A stretch of DNA of 64,000 nucleotides from Candidatus Zhuqueibacterota bacterium (GTDB taxonomy: Bacteria; Zhuqueibacterota; Zhuqueibacteria; Residuimicrobiales; Krinioviventaceae): NCBI GenBank assembly GCA_016928775.1, contig JAFGKD010000086.1:1-64000 (forward strand), given 5' to 3'. The notes beneath the pieces are model-generated. The model searched no databases and had not been told where the DNA came from. It saw nothing but the letters and a program-made list of their open reading frames with translations. Shown piece by piece: positions 1 through 7,011 of the stretch (its first letter is position 1; every line of letters begins with the position of its first letter). Made by a program: the position numbers and the translations under genes.

Positions 1-92
1 AAAAATAAACTGGCAATTTACTACTAAAGATTCTCGAATAAAGCTCAAGCGGCTTTATCCGACACTACAAGCATGACATGACACTAGCTGCT

Positions 93-1076
93 TTATGCTG
101 CAGAGTAGACGCGTTCTGCTTTTTTCGACCATCCATAATCAATGCCCAAAAGGGCATACAACTTTTCATTATATGGGCGATAAAACGCTTCCAGACGTTG
201 CCGAGTATCTGCACTCATTGGGTTTCTTTTTAATGGATTGATATTAACAGGTGGCGCATTCCCGGCAATGGGTGCACGCGGAATATCCAAAAAATCCTGT
301 ATGCGTTCCAAGGTACTCGTGCGATTACAAAAATAATCCGCAGCGTCAAGAACAAGTACCTGCTCCCTACCAAATTTTGTCTGCCAGCGCTGCACCGATT
401 TGTAATAAATTCCGGACTGAAGAAATGGAAATCCGCATACCGTATCCATTTCCATCTCGGGATAGAGCGCAAGTGCCATGTCGACAAACGCATCAAAATC
501 TCTATAATAGCCAACCGACTCGAGCATTTTTCCGCCCAGCAGCACATCCCATTTCCAATGACTATATGCGCGCTCAACCGGATTTCGGAGAAGGATAATT
601 ATTTTAGCTTCCGGACAGGTGTCGTGAAAGCGCTCCATGAGTCGTAACCAGTGCATAAAGGGCGCCAGAAACCCGGAAAGTGCGGGACTGACATGTTGCT
701 CTCGTTTCCGTCGTTCCTGCAATGTGGGGAAAAATGGACGCCATGTCTCCGGTTCTGGTGAAAAGATTTCCTTCGCTAACGGAGGTATAATATTCGGATG
801 CAATAAAAGATGCGACACCAGATCACTGCTTCCCGATTTTATGGGGCCGACAATGGCAAAATCCGGTAACGGACGATCCCGTTTTAAAGAGCGAAGCATC
901 AAGCGCCAGGCCGGCGGTGCTGCAGCGTAATGTGAAAGAAATTGATATTCAATCAAAGTTCTAATCCTTTTGATTGCAAAGCCAAGCCCCATGTGCTGAA
1001 TATGTCGTTGAGCGTAACGTTCCATTATTATATCATAGGCCCGCGTGTATTTTTTCAACTGTTTTTCATAATCCAT
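93..1076 (-). CDS. PAPS-dependent sulfotransferase family protein
   Basis: This 327-residue protein belongs to the sulfotransferase (PF00685-like) fold, which transfers sulfate from PAPS to a hydroxyl or amine of a glycan or small molecule. The 5'-phosphosulfate loop is visible at about residues 76-86 (VGPIKSGSSDL, with the loop lysine and serines). The 3'-phosphate motif is at about 163-173 (LRNPVERAYSH, with Arg164 and Ser172). The C-terminal 'NPLKRNPMSADTRQRL' region also fits the family. No signal peptide or membrane segment is seen, so it is probably cytoplasmic. The ATG is preceded by AGGAG about 7 nt upstream. It follows the O-methyltransferase gene by about 120 nt on the same strand, so the two may form a tailoring pair. 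The acceptor cannot be predicted. The family call is firm. Confidence 0.85.
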   Translation of the reverse strand: MDYEKQLKKYTRAYDIIMERYAQRHIQHMGLGFAIKRIRTLIEYQFLSHYAAAPPAWRLMLRSLKRDRPLPDFAIVGPIKSGSSDLVSHLLLHPNIIPPLAKEIFSPEPETWRPFFPTLQERRKREQHVSPALSGFLAPFMHWLRLMERFHDTCPEAKIIILLRNPVERAYSHWKWDVLLGGKMLESVGYYRDFDAFVDMALALYPEMEMDTVCGFPFLQSGIYYKSVQRWQTKFGREQVLVLDAADYFCNRTSTLERIQDFLDIPRAPIAGNAPPVNINPLKRNPMSADTRQRLEAFYRPYNEKLYALLGIDYGWSKKAERVYSAA

Positions 1077-1195
1077 ATCTAGCTCCTATTTGAGCACCTC
1101 CAACAGAGATGCGATTTACTGAACATCCATAGGATTCACAAAAGCGAATTATACTGAACATTGGCTGCAAACGTTGATTTAATCGACTCCACTTT

Positions 1196-2341
1196 TTAAC
1201 TTGGTTTCCTGGCATAAATTGACGAGTAATAGCCCAAAACATTCATATGCCGAATGTCCACAAAGCCTGCGCTTTGCAGTAAAGTTTCAATTTCAATCCG
1301 ATTATATTGACGACCATGGGTGAAAAGTGCCATATTCATTGACATGTGAGCAGTCCACAAGGGACCGCTTTTATCGTCATTCATCAAGGCCTCTTGGATA
1401 GCCACAATTCCACCAGCTTTCAGTGACTGATACGCCTTTTTCAATAGAGTCGTACATGCTGTCTTATCCCAATCATGTAAAATATTCGTAAAAAGCAGCG
1501 CATCCATTTGGTCAGGCCACTCCTCGGTAAACATGTTCATACCGCGACAGGAAATGCGCTCGGTTAAATTAAATTTGGCAATCAACTTTTCAGCAACAGG
1601 AACACTATCCGGCAATTCTATAATTTCCAGCCTCCGATTTGCGTCCTTGAGTGCCAAAGCCACACAAATTGATCCCATACCCCCAGCAACATCCAAAATG
1701 TGTTCGGCATTTCCCAAAATATTCGTGTTATGAAGAGCAAATCCGATAGGAAACGACTGCTGGTGTTGCTGGATTGCTATGCGTTCAGGATCATAAGACT
1801 TTCCGGACTTCCATTCGGTTCGCGCGCCTTTACGTTTGCCGACTCGGAGTAAGTGGAGAAATCGCTGGGCTGGCATCGGGGCATGCAATGGTGTGTAAAA
1901 TGGGCTTTGCGCTACCAAATAGAGTCGCGCTTGATTTGTCAGCTCATAACCGCTGTCATTTGATTGAAGAACATTCGCAGCCAGCAACAACTGGATTACC
2001 GCATCTACTTTATATTCGGGCGCCCGCAAAATCCGCACGACGTCATTTTTGCCAAGAGAAGTTTGTTCCAACATCTTTTCGAACAAGCCGGAAACCTGGC
2101 ACGCTGCAATGGTTTGTAGGACCATATTTTGGTTATCACGTTCTGTTGTAACATCCGGGGGACGAGGGATCTGGTCTAATGAAAACACACCTGTTTGTTG
2201 CAGCGATTGGTGATTTTGTCGCTCCCAAAAACTTTCACGATATTGCTTGTAGTATTTCCGAGATCGAAGCTTTAATAGGACGAGAAAGACGAGTATTGGT
2301 ATTAGACCCGCCGCAAGGTGAGAAGCAATTAATCCGAACAT
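1196..2341 (-). CDS. membrane-anchored SAM-dependent O-methyltransferase (PF00891 type)
   Basis: The catalytic part resembles the plant and antibiotic O-methyltransferase family (caffeate/acetylserotonin OMT type). It has a winged-helix dimerisation region at about residues 70-145, SAM motif I at about 216-225 (LDVAGGMGSI), the acidic ribose-binding 'IIELPDSV' strand, and the conserved NILHDWD stretch around His289, which carries the usual general base. Unusually, the protein begins with a hydrophobic helix (about residues 8-25) followed by a basic stretch, so it is probably tethered to the inner membrane facing the cytoplasm. I chose the ATG at 2341 because GAGGGG lies 6-7 nt upstream; a further ATG five codons earlier sits inside that ribosome site. 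A good promoter lies at 2523-2551. The sulfotransferase gene follows. The substrate is unknown. Confidence 0.85.
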   Translation of the reverse strand: MFGLIASHLAAGLIPILVFLVLLKLRSRKYYKQYRESFWERQNHQSLQQTGVFSLDQIPRPPDVTTERDNQNMVLQTIAACQVSGLFEKMLEQTSLGKNDVVRILRAPEYKVDAVIQLLLAANVLQSNDSGYELTNQARLYLVAQSPFYTPLHAPMPAQRFLHLLRVGKRKGARTEWKSGKSYDPERIAIQQHQQSFPIGFALHNTNILGNAEHILDVAGGMGSICVALALKDANRRLEIIELPDSVPVAEKLIAKFNLTERISCRGMNMFTEEWPDQMDALLFTNILHDWDKTACTTLLKKAYQSLKAGGIVAIQEALMNDDKSGPLWTAHMSMNMALFTHGRQYNRIEIETLLQSAGFVDIRHMNVLGYYSSIYARKPS

Positions 2342-2522
2342 AAGGAACCCCCTCATCTCTACTAATTACTTTCGCCCGAGCTCCCATCTCGTTTTTCATC
2401 CGAAACGGGTAGCTCTTTACTTCTCCCTCTAATTTACCAAATTAAACATCTAGAAGCGCGGATTCATTTCCGAAAGGTAAATTTATTTGGGAAGATGGAA
2501 AGTTCTGTTTTATACCTTGGAA

Positions 2523-2551
2523 ATGATACAAATATTGAGAGATTGTTTCAA
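2523..2551 (-). promoter_or_regulatory. promoter candidate for the O-methyltransferase gene
   Basis: On the minus strand TTGAAA (2546-2551) and TATCAT (2523-2528) are separated by exactly 17 nt, matching a housekeeping sigma-70-type promoter. The start codon at 2341 would give a leader of about 175 nt. No structured element was recognised in that leader. Confidence 0.6.
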
Positions 2552-2591
2552 GAAAAAAACACGCGGATGTATTTTATCCCCCCACACTCTT

Positions 2592-2630
2592 AATAAAATA
2601 GCCGGCGACAGCATTGAAGCCATCGCCGGC
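2592..2630 (-). terminator. Rho-independent terminator after tRNA-Pro
   Basis: GCCGGCGA (2601-2608) pairs with TCGCCGGC (2623-2630), an 8-bp GC-rich stem. Read on the minus strand it is followed by TATTTTATT. It begins 12 nt past the tRNA 3' end, so it should end the merR-tRNA transcript. On the plus strand it is followed by TTTT, so it may also act weakly that way. Confidence 0.75.
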
Positions 2631-2642
2631 TTTTAATAACAG

Positions 2643-2717
2643 TCGGGGCGAGAAGATTTGAACTTCCGACCCCTTGACCCCCAGTCAAGTGCGCTAACCG
2701 GACTGCGCTACGCCCCG
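2643..2717 (-). tRNA. tRNA-Pro (anticodon GGG)
   Basis: The minus strand folds into a complete 75-nt cloverleaf. The acceptor arm is CGGGGCG/CGCCCCG with discriminator A. The D arm is GCGC/GCGC with a 10-nt loop, and the anticodon stem CTTGA/TCAAG encloses CTGGGGG, giving anticodon GGG. The variable loop is short, and the T arm GGAAG/CTTCT (one G-U pair) encloses TTCAAAT. No CCA is encoded, so CCA must be added after transcription. The first 10 nt of the tRNA are also the last 10 nt of the upstream MerR-type coding sequence, so the tRNA is likely excised from that mRNA by RNase P. Confidence 0.95.
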
Positions 2718-3082
2718 AATGAGTGTTTTTCAAGTATTTTTAGGCAATCTATTAATCCCGCTCGAATGTCCTGTAAAATACCATTTTTTTTAGATTCTTC
2801 CAATAAGGACAATTGACCGGCCAACTCTTTTTTGTCTTTCATCTGCCGCAGCCGCTGCCGGGCACCTTCTATGGTGTACTTTTCTTCGTACAACAATCTC
2901 TTTATCGCAAAAATGAGCTGAATATCATTTTTCTTATAAGCGCGATTGCCGGCGCGATTTTTTTGCGGATTTAATTCTGAAAACTCGGTTTCCCAATACC
3001 GCAATACATAGGGCTTGAGTCCGGTAATCTCGCTGACTTCGGCGATTGAATAATACAACCGCTTGATGGGTCTCTCTTCCAT
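2708..3082 (-). CDS. MerR-family transcriptional regulator
   Basis: A 124-residue DNA-binding protein whose N-terminal winged helix matches the MerR family: YYSIAEVSEITGLKPYVLRYWE, then an 'NRAYKKNDIQLIFAIKRLL' second helix region, then a coiled dimerisation helix. No metal- or drug-binding C-terminal cysteines are visible, so the effector is unknown. The ATG at 3082 is preferred because AGAGG lies 6 nt upstream. An ATG nine codons earlier lacks a ribosome site and would leave a leader of only a few nucleotides after the promoter at 3124-3152. The stop codon TAG lies inside the tRNA-Pro acceptor/D region, an overlap of 10 nt. MerR-type genes beside tRNA-Pro occur in other lineages as far as I recall, but I could not check this. 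Confidence 0.85.
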   Translation of the reverse strand: MEERPIKRLYYSIAEVSEITGLKPYVLRYWETEFSELNPQKNRAGNRAYKKNDIQLIFAIKRLLYEEKYTIEGARQRLRQMKDKKELAGQLSLLEESKKNGILQDIRAGLIDCLKILEKHSFGA

Positions 3083-3123
3083 ACTCGGCCTCTTTCGAGG
3101 TTCCGCCATAAAATCAGTTGGCA

Positions 3124-3152
3124 AAAATAACGATAACTGGCACAAAAATCAA
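3124..3152 (-). promoter_or_regulatory. promoter candidate for merR-tRNA-Pro
   Basis: TTGATT (3147-3152) and TATTTT (3124-3129) are spaced by 17 nt on the minus strand. The predicted transcript start near 3117 leaves about 35 nt to the preferred MerR start codon. Confidence 0.55.
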
Positions 3153-3161
3153 GACTATTTT

Positions 3162-3923
3162 TTAGTCCACTGTCCACTTGTTAAACCGGCACAACACTGT
3201 GACATCCGAACACCGATCCATCACCTGTTGCATCAAGCGAAAGAGAAAACGTAATTGCCCATATACTTTGAAGCGAAAAAAATACAGATGATCAAACAGA
3301 TAGATGCCGGTTCGATTTATTGCATATTGTAACGACAAATTTTTGTTGAACATTCCCATGCTCAAACCATATTTGTAATTCAGTTTGCGCACAACATCAA
3401 TGACCACGTTGTTGGTGTTACCAAATGGGTAGGAAAAAACCGATGAACAAAAGCCAATTTTTTTTTCAAGCAAGGCCGATGACAGGGCCAACTCCCTTTC
3501 GATCGCTGGTGCTGAGAGCCGCGTCAGATCACGATGCTGCATGCCATGCGAGCCGATTTCCCACCCATTGGCACGCAGTTCGGCAATCTGCGACCAATTC
3601 ATATGACGAAAGCGTCGACCAATGTTCACGTCCCATGTATTGAATTGGCCCACATACGCTGGATTAACGAACACGGAGGCGGGCACACAATATTTTTGCA
3701 GCACCGGCAAGACATAGGTGTAGACCGATTCATAACCATCATCAAAAGTGATCGCCACCCGGCGATTATCTGTGCCGGGCGAGGTCAGATAGTCCGAGAT
3801 TGTCTGAATCGCGAAATGATGATCGATGAGAAATTTGATGTGCCTGGCAAATTGTCGCGGCGTGACCCTAGTCACACCCCAGCTGAAACGAGGATCCACC
3901 ATATGATAGGCTAATATGCTCAA
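3162..3923 (-). CDS. polysaccharide deacetylase (NodB-type, carbohydrate esterase 4)
   Basis: This 253-residue protein carries the NodB homology motifs. Motif 1 is VAITFDDGYES (about residues 56-66, with the catalytic base and metal-binding Asp pair). Motif 2 is GSHGMQHRDL (about 123-132, with two metal His). The later 'FSYPFGNTN' matches motif 3. Such enzymes remove N-acetyl or O-acetyl groups from peptidoglycan, chitin-like or exopolysaccharide chains. No signal peptide is visible, so it may act on intracellular precursors or the N-terminus may be misjudged. The chosen start is TTG (LSILAYHMVDPR); the family normally begins a few residues before the 'YH.V' motif, which supports it over the internal ATG. 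It lies 31 nt downstream of pntB and may be read through. Confidence 0.85.
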   Translation of the reverse strand: MSILAYHMVDPRFSWGVTRVTPRQFARHIKFLIDHHFAIQTISDYLTSPGTDNRRVAITFDDGYESVYTYVLPVLQKYCVPASVFVNPAYVGQFNTWDVNIGRRFRHMNWSQIAELRANGWEIGSHGMQHRDLTRLSAPAIERELALSSALLEKKIGFCSSVFSYPFGNTNNVVIDVVRKLNYKYGLSMGMFNKNLSLQYAINRTGIYLFDHLYFFRFKVYGQLRFLFRLMQQVMDRCSDVTVLCRFNKWTVD

Positions 3924-3954
3924 TTCACTTTGCCGAAAAAAAAGAGATTATACT

Positions 3955-5400
3955 TTATTCCAAAATCTTTTCATTGCCGGAGATATGAACAAACAGCTTT
4001 TTCAAAGTTTCTTTTGCATCTCCAAACAATAGAATAGCATTTTTATTTTTATACAGGGAGTTTCGAACGCCAGAATATCCAGGTCTTTCATCCAAATTAC
4101 AGACAATCACGTTTTTTGCTTCATGTGCATTCAAGATCGGCATACCCGAGATTGGAGTACCTTTAGCTTTTTTCGCTGCAGGATTTACGACGTCGCTTGC
4201 ACCAATGACAATTGCTAAATCTGTATCTTTGAAATCCGAATTGATATATTTCATATCAAAAAGCTTTTCATAAGGGATTTCCGCTTCAGCTAACAAAACG
4301 TTCATGTGGCCAGGCATTCTCCCGGCGACGGGGTGAATAGCAAACCTGACCTGCTTGTCTTGTTTCTCCAAATATCGAGATATTTTGTTAACCAGAAACT
4401 GCGCCTGAGCGAGAGCCATACCATAGCCAGGCACAAATATAATAGATTCTGCATTTTGAGTAATCTTGGCTGCTTTTTCAAATGGATCAGGCGGCTCACC
4501 GGATTGTGCCACGCTCCGTTCATCAGCGCTCTCCGACAGCGCTTTGCTCTCATCAGCTAAAACTTCTGTCCAGTCATATTCGGATTTTGCTTCAAAGCCG
4601 ACGAAAATATTCAGCAAGTTTCTGTTCATTGCTTTACACATAACATGAGTCAGAATGGAACCTGACGCGGCAACTGTAGCACCACAAGCAATGAGTAACC
4701 TATTACCGACAATGACACCGCAGAAGGCAGCGGCCAAGCCTGTTGTTGAATTGAGGAATGAAATCAACACAGGCATATCTGCCCCTCCTACTCTGATGGA
4801 GAAAACAACTCCCAAGCCTATCGAAAGAACCACTAAAATTATCGCTGCCACAATCAGTGAGGTGCTCGTCTTATTCAAAGTAAATGAAGCGGTGATAATA
4901 ATGAGCACAACAAAGGCACCAAATATCCAATTGTGCTTTGGCCAAATGACCGGTGTTTGTTTTATTTTGTTCGCGAGCTTTCCACTCGCAATCAAGCTTC
5001 CGCTCAAAGTTGCAGCACCAATAATCAAACTCGTCATTCCCGAGAACTTGACAACACCAGTTATAGAGTCCGAGTATCTGCTCAGCTCGATAAAAGAGAC
5101 TAAAAAAGAGGCCATACCTCCTGCACCATTTTGCAGACCAACCATCGCAGGAATTTGCAGCATATTAATACGTGCAGATACTATCCAACCAAGTGTTGCA
5201 CCTATCAATAAAGCAACAAATACCACATGGAGTTTTACGATATCATTCCACAAAAAAAGCAAAATAATAGCTGCACTGAGTGCTGTCGCCGCTGTCAAAT
5301 TTCCCTTTCGGGCGCTCTTTGGCTTGCGGAATTTTTGTATTCCTAAAAAGAGGACCAGAATGATGGCGAGATCAAATAATAAATCGAGTCGGAATTGCAT
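3955..5400 (-). CDS. pntB: NAD(P) transhydrogenase subunit beta
   Basis: A 481-residue inner-membrane subunit of the proton-translocating transhydrogenase. The enzyme couples hydride transfer from NADH to NADP+ with proton entry, supplying NADPH. About nine transmembrane helices occupy residues 5-260 (with the conserved GAATLSGSLIASGKL and STTGLAAAF stretches). The NADP-binding domain III follows, with VPGYGMALAQAQ (about 320-331), HPVAGRMPGHMNVLLAE and the GYSGVRN...LLFGDAK end. The start overlaps the pntA2 stop as TAATG, implying translational coupling. The gene is the last of three in the order pntA1-pntA2-pntB. Length and motifs are normal for the family. Confidence 0.96.
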   Translation of the reverse strand: MQFRLDLLFDLAIILVLFLGIQKFRKPKSARKGNLTAATALSAAIILLFLWNDIVKLHVVFVALLIGATLGWIVSARINMLQIPAMVGLQNGAGGMASFLVSFIELSRYSDSITGVVKFSGMTSLIIGAATLSGSLIASGKLANKIKQTPVIWPKHNWIFGAFVVLIIITASFTLNKTSTSLIVAAIILVVLSIGLGVVFSIRVGGADMPVLISFLNSTTGLAAAFCGVIVGNRLLIACGATVAASGSILTHVMCKAMNRNLLNIFVGFEAKSEYDWTEVLADESKALSESADERSVAQSGEPPDPFEKAAKITQNAESIIFVPGYGMALAQAQFLVNKISRYLEKQDKQVRFAIHPVAGRMPGHMNVLLAEAEIPYEKLFDMKYINSDFKDTDLAIVIGASDVVNPAAKKAKGTPISGMPILNAHEAKNVIVCNLDERPGYSGVRNSLYKNKNAILLFGDAKETLKKLFVHISGNEKILE

Positions 5401-5687
5401 TAGCTTCGCCCATCTCCTTTAAACATTTTTAGCATACGATCTGTAATCTTAAAACCGCCAACTACATTGAATGTGGCTGCTATTATCGCGACGGCGCCCA
5501 GTATGTCCACAAAAATAGTTGTTCTTTGAGAAAAGACGAGAATAGCTCCGATGATGATTATAGCTGAAATAGCATTTGTCATTGACATGAGCGGTGTGTG
5601 CAAAAGCGAGGGAACGCGTGAGATTAAAAAATATCCAATAATAATAGATAGCCCAAATACTAATATCATTATTATGAGTTCGGCCAT
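5400..5687 (-). CDS. pntAB: NAD(P) transhydrogenase subunit alpha 2 (membrane part)
   Basis: A 95-residue, three-helix membrane protein corresponding to the C-terminal membrane segment of the PntA chain, encoded separately as in Rhodospirillum-type transhydrogenases. The typical 'SRVPSLLHTPLMSMTNAISAI' stretch is at about residues 24-44. It packs against PntB to form the proton channel. Its ATG has AAGGAT upstream and it begins 18 nt after pntA1 stops. The split alpha subunit is common outside enterobacteria. Confidence 0.95.
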   Translation of the reverse strand: MAELIIMILVFGLSIIIGYFLISRVPSLLHTPLMSMTNAISAIIIIGAILVFSQRTTIFVDILGAVAIIAATFNVVGGFKITDRMLKMFKGDGRS

Positions 5688-5705
5688 TTTGTCAATCCTT
5701 ATCGA

Positions 5706-6878
5706 TCACAATGATTTGTGTTCTGCCATAGCTTTCAGCGTGCCATGATGTACTATTTTTCCTTTATGTGTCACGAGAGAGGTTTTGACGACCTCATCTT
5801 TGAAATTTAATTTATTCAAACCTTTTTTAAATAGATTTTCAACATAATAAAAAATATTATTGGCGTATAGCCAGGTAGCATCTTCGGGCATGCTTCCCGG
5901 AATATTCTGTGTGCCACAAATCGTGACATGGTGCTCGATTATGGTTTTGCCTGCCTGCGTTATTTCACAATTGCCACCCTGATCAATTGCCACATCGACG
6001 ATATAAGAACCAGGACGCATGCTTTGGACCATTTCACGGGTGATCAAAATTGGAGCTTCTTCCCCTGGTACCAAAGCGCTGGAAACGATAATATCCGACT
6101 CTTTGACGAGCGGTGAAACGGCTTCTACTTCTTTTTTCAACCACTCCTCTGGTAAAGCTTGAGCGTACCCCCCTTTCCCTTCAGCAATCTTCTGGGGCAC
6201 CTCAAATCCGCCGATTTTTGCACCGAGACTCATTGCTTGTTCTCGCGCCTCCGGCCGAATATCAACAGCCGTAACAATCCCTCCAAGTCTTTTTGCCGTA
6301 GCAATTGCCTGCATTCCAACTATTCCAGCACCGATAATGAGTATTTTTGCCGGCTTTGTCGCACCGATTGCAGTAGCAATTACAGGAACAAAACGTGAGA
6401 GATTTTCTGCAGCCATAAGAATCGCTCGATACCCTGTAATCGTACTCATTGATGTTAAAGCATCCATTGTTTGGGCATAGGAAAGCGTTCGAGGCAAACT
6501 ATCCATGGTAAAGGCCGTTATTTTTTTGTCGCGCAACGCCTTTACCATTTTATGATTCGTCGGAGCAGCTGGATGTAAAAAAGTGATGAGAATTGCATCC
6601 CTCTTCATCATGTCTACTTCATGTTTCCCACTTTTTTCGTTGAATATGGGCTGCTTGACTTTGAGGATTACATCGGATCTGTCGTAAAGTGTCTCAACAT
6701 CATCAACTATTTCCGCACCCATCTTTTGATACTCGGAATCCGGTTTGTAAATTCCATCGCCTGCTTTTGATTCAACAAGAACCTTAAAACCCATTTGTAC
6801 GTATTTTTTAATCGTTTCGGGCGTAGCCGCAACTCTTCTCTCATCAGCCAGAATCTCTTTTGGCACTCCGATAGTCAT
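5706..6878 (-). CDS. pntAA: NAD(P) transhydrogenase subunit alpha 1 (NAD-binding)
   Basis: A 390-residue cytoplasmic domain I of transhydrogenase, related to alanine dehydrogenase. The N-terminal IGVPKE...RRVAATPET motif (residues 3-22) and the Rossmann segment ILIIGAGIVGMQAIATAKRLG (about 171-191, GAGxxG) are present, as is the late 'NIPGSMPEDATWLYANN' stretch. I selected the ATG at 6878 because GGAGG sits 5 nt upstream (6884-6888); a longer reading frame exists but lacks a ribosome site. The gene starts the pnt operon. A pnp terminator hairpin sits about 25 nt upstream of the start codon, so the promoter must overlap or precede it. Confidence 0.95.
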   Translation of the reverse strand: MTIGVPKEILADERRVAATPETIKKYVQMGFKVLVESKAGDGIYKPDSEYQKMGAEIVDDVETLYDRSDVILKVKQPIFNEKSGKHEVDMMKRDAILITFLHPAAPTNHKMVKALRDKKITAFTMDSLPRTLSYAQTMDALTSMSTITGYRAILMAAENLSRFVPVIATAIGATKPAKILIIGAGIVGMQAIATAKRLGGIVTAVDIRPEAREQAMSLGAKIGGFEVPQKIAEGKGGYAQALPEEWLKKEVEAVSPLVKESDIIVSSALVPGEEAPILITREMVQSMRPGSYIVDVAIDQGGNCEITQAGKTIIEHHVTICGTQNIPGSMPEDATWLYANNIFYYVENLFKKGLNKLNFKDEVVKTSLVTHKGKIVHHGTLKAMAEHKSL

Positions 6879-6900
6879 AAAAACCTCCAAATAGTGATTC

Positions 6901-6943
6901 AAATAAAAAATGGCATCCGCTCGCCGACGAGACGAATGCCATT
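6901..6943 (-). terminator. terminator between pnp and pntAA
   Basis: AATGGCATTCG-type arms at 6909-6923 and 6928-6943 form a 14-15-bp stem with one bulge. On the minus strand the arm is followed by TTTTTTATTT. It ends the pnp transcript, yet lies in what would be the immediate 5' leader of pntAA. Confidence 0.8.
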
Positions 6944-7011
6944 ATGATCATGACTCCATTAGACTTTTAGCTCTATAAATTATTTTTCTCATATCCTTCA
7001 CGTGGTCAGGC

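Noticed and set aside
1-92. Leading 92 bases after the sulfotransferase stop
   Set aside because: No frame, hairpin or promoter strong enough to report.
3153-3167. GACTA/TAGTC inverted repeat at the end of the deacetylase gene
   Set aside because: Only five base pairs, all but two A/T, with no U-run on the relevant side; too weak for a terminator.
4655-5422. 255-codon plus-strand frame
   Set aside because: Antisense shadow of the pntB membrane domain; its composition mirrors the helices of the real gene.
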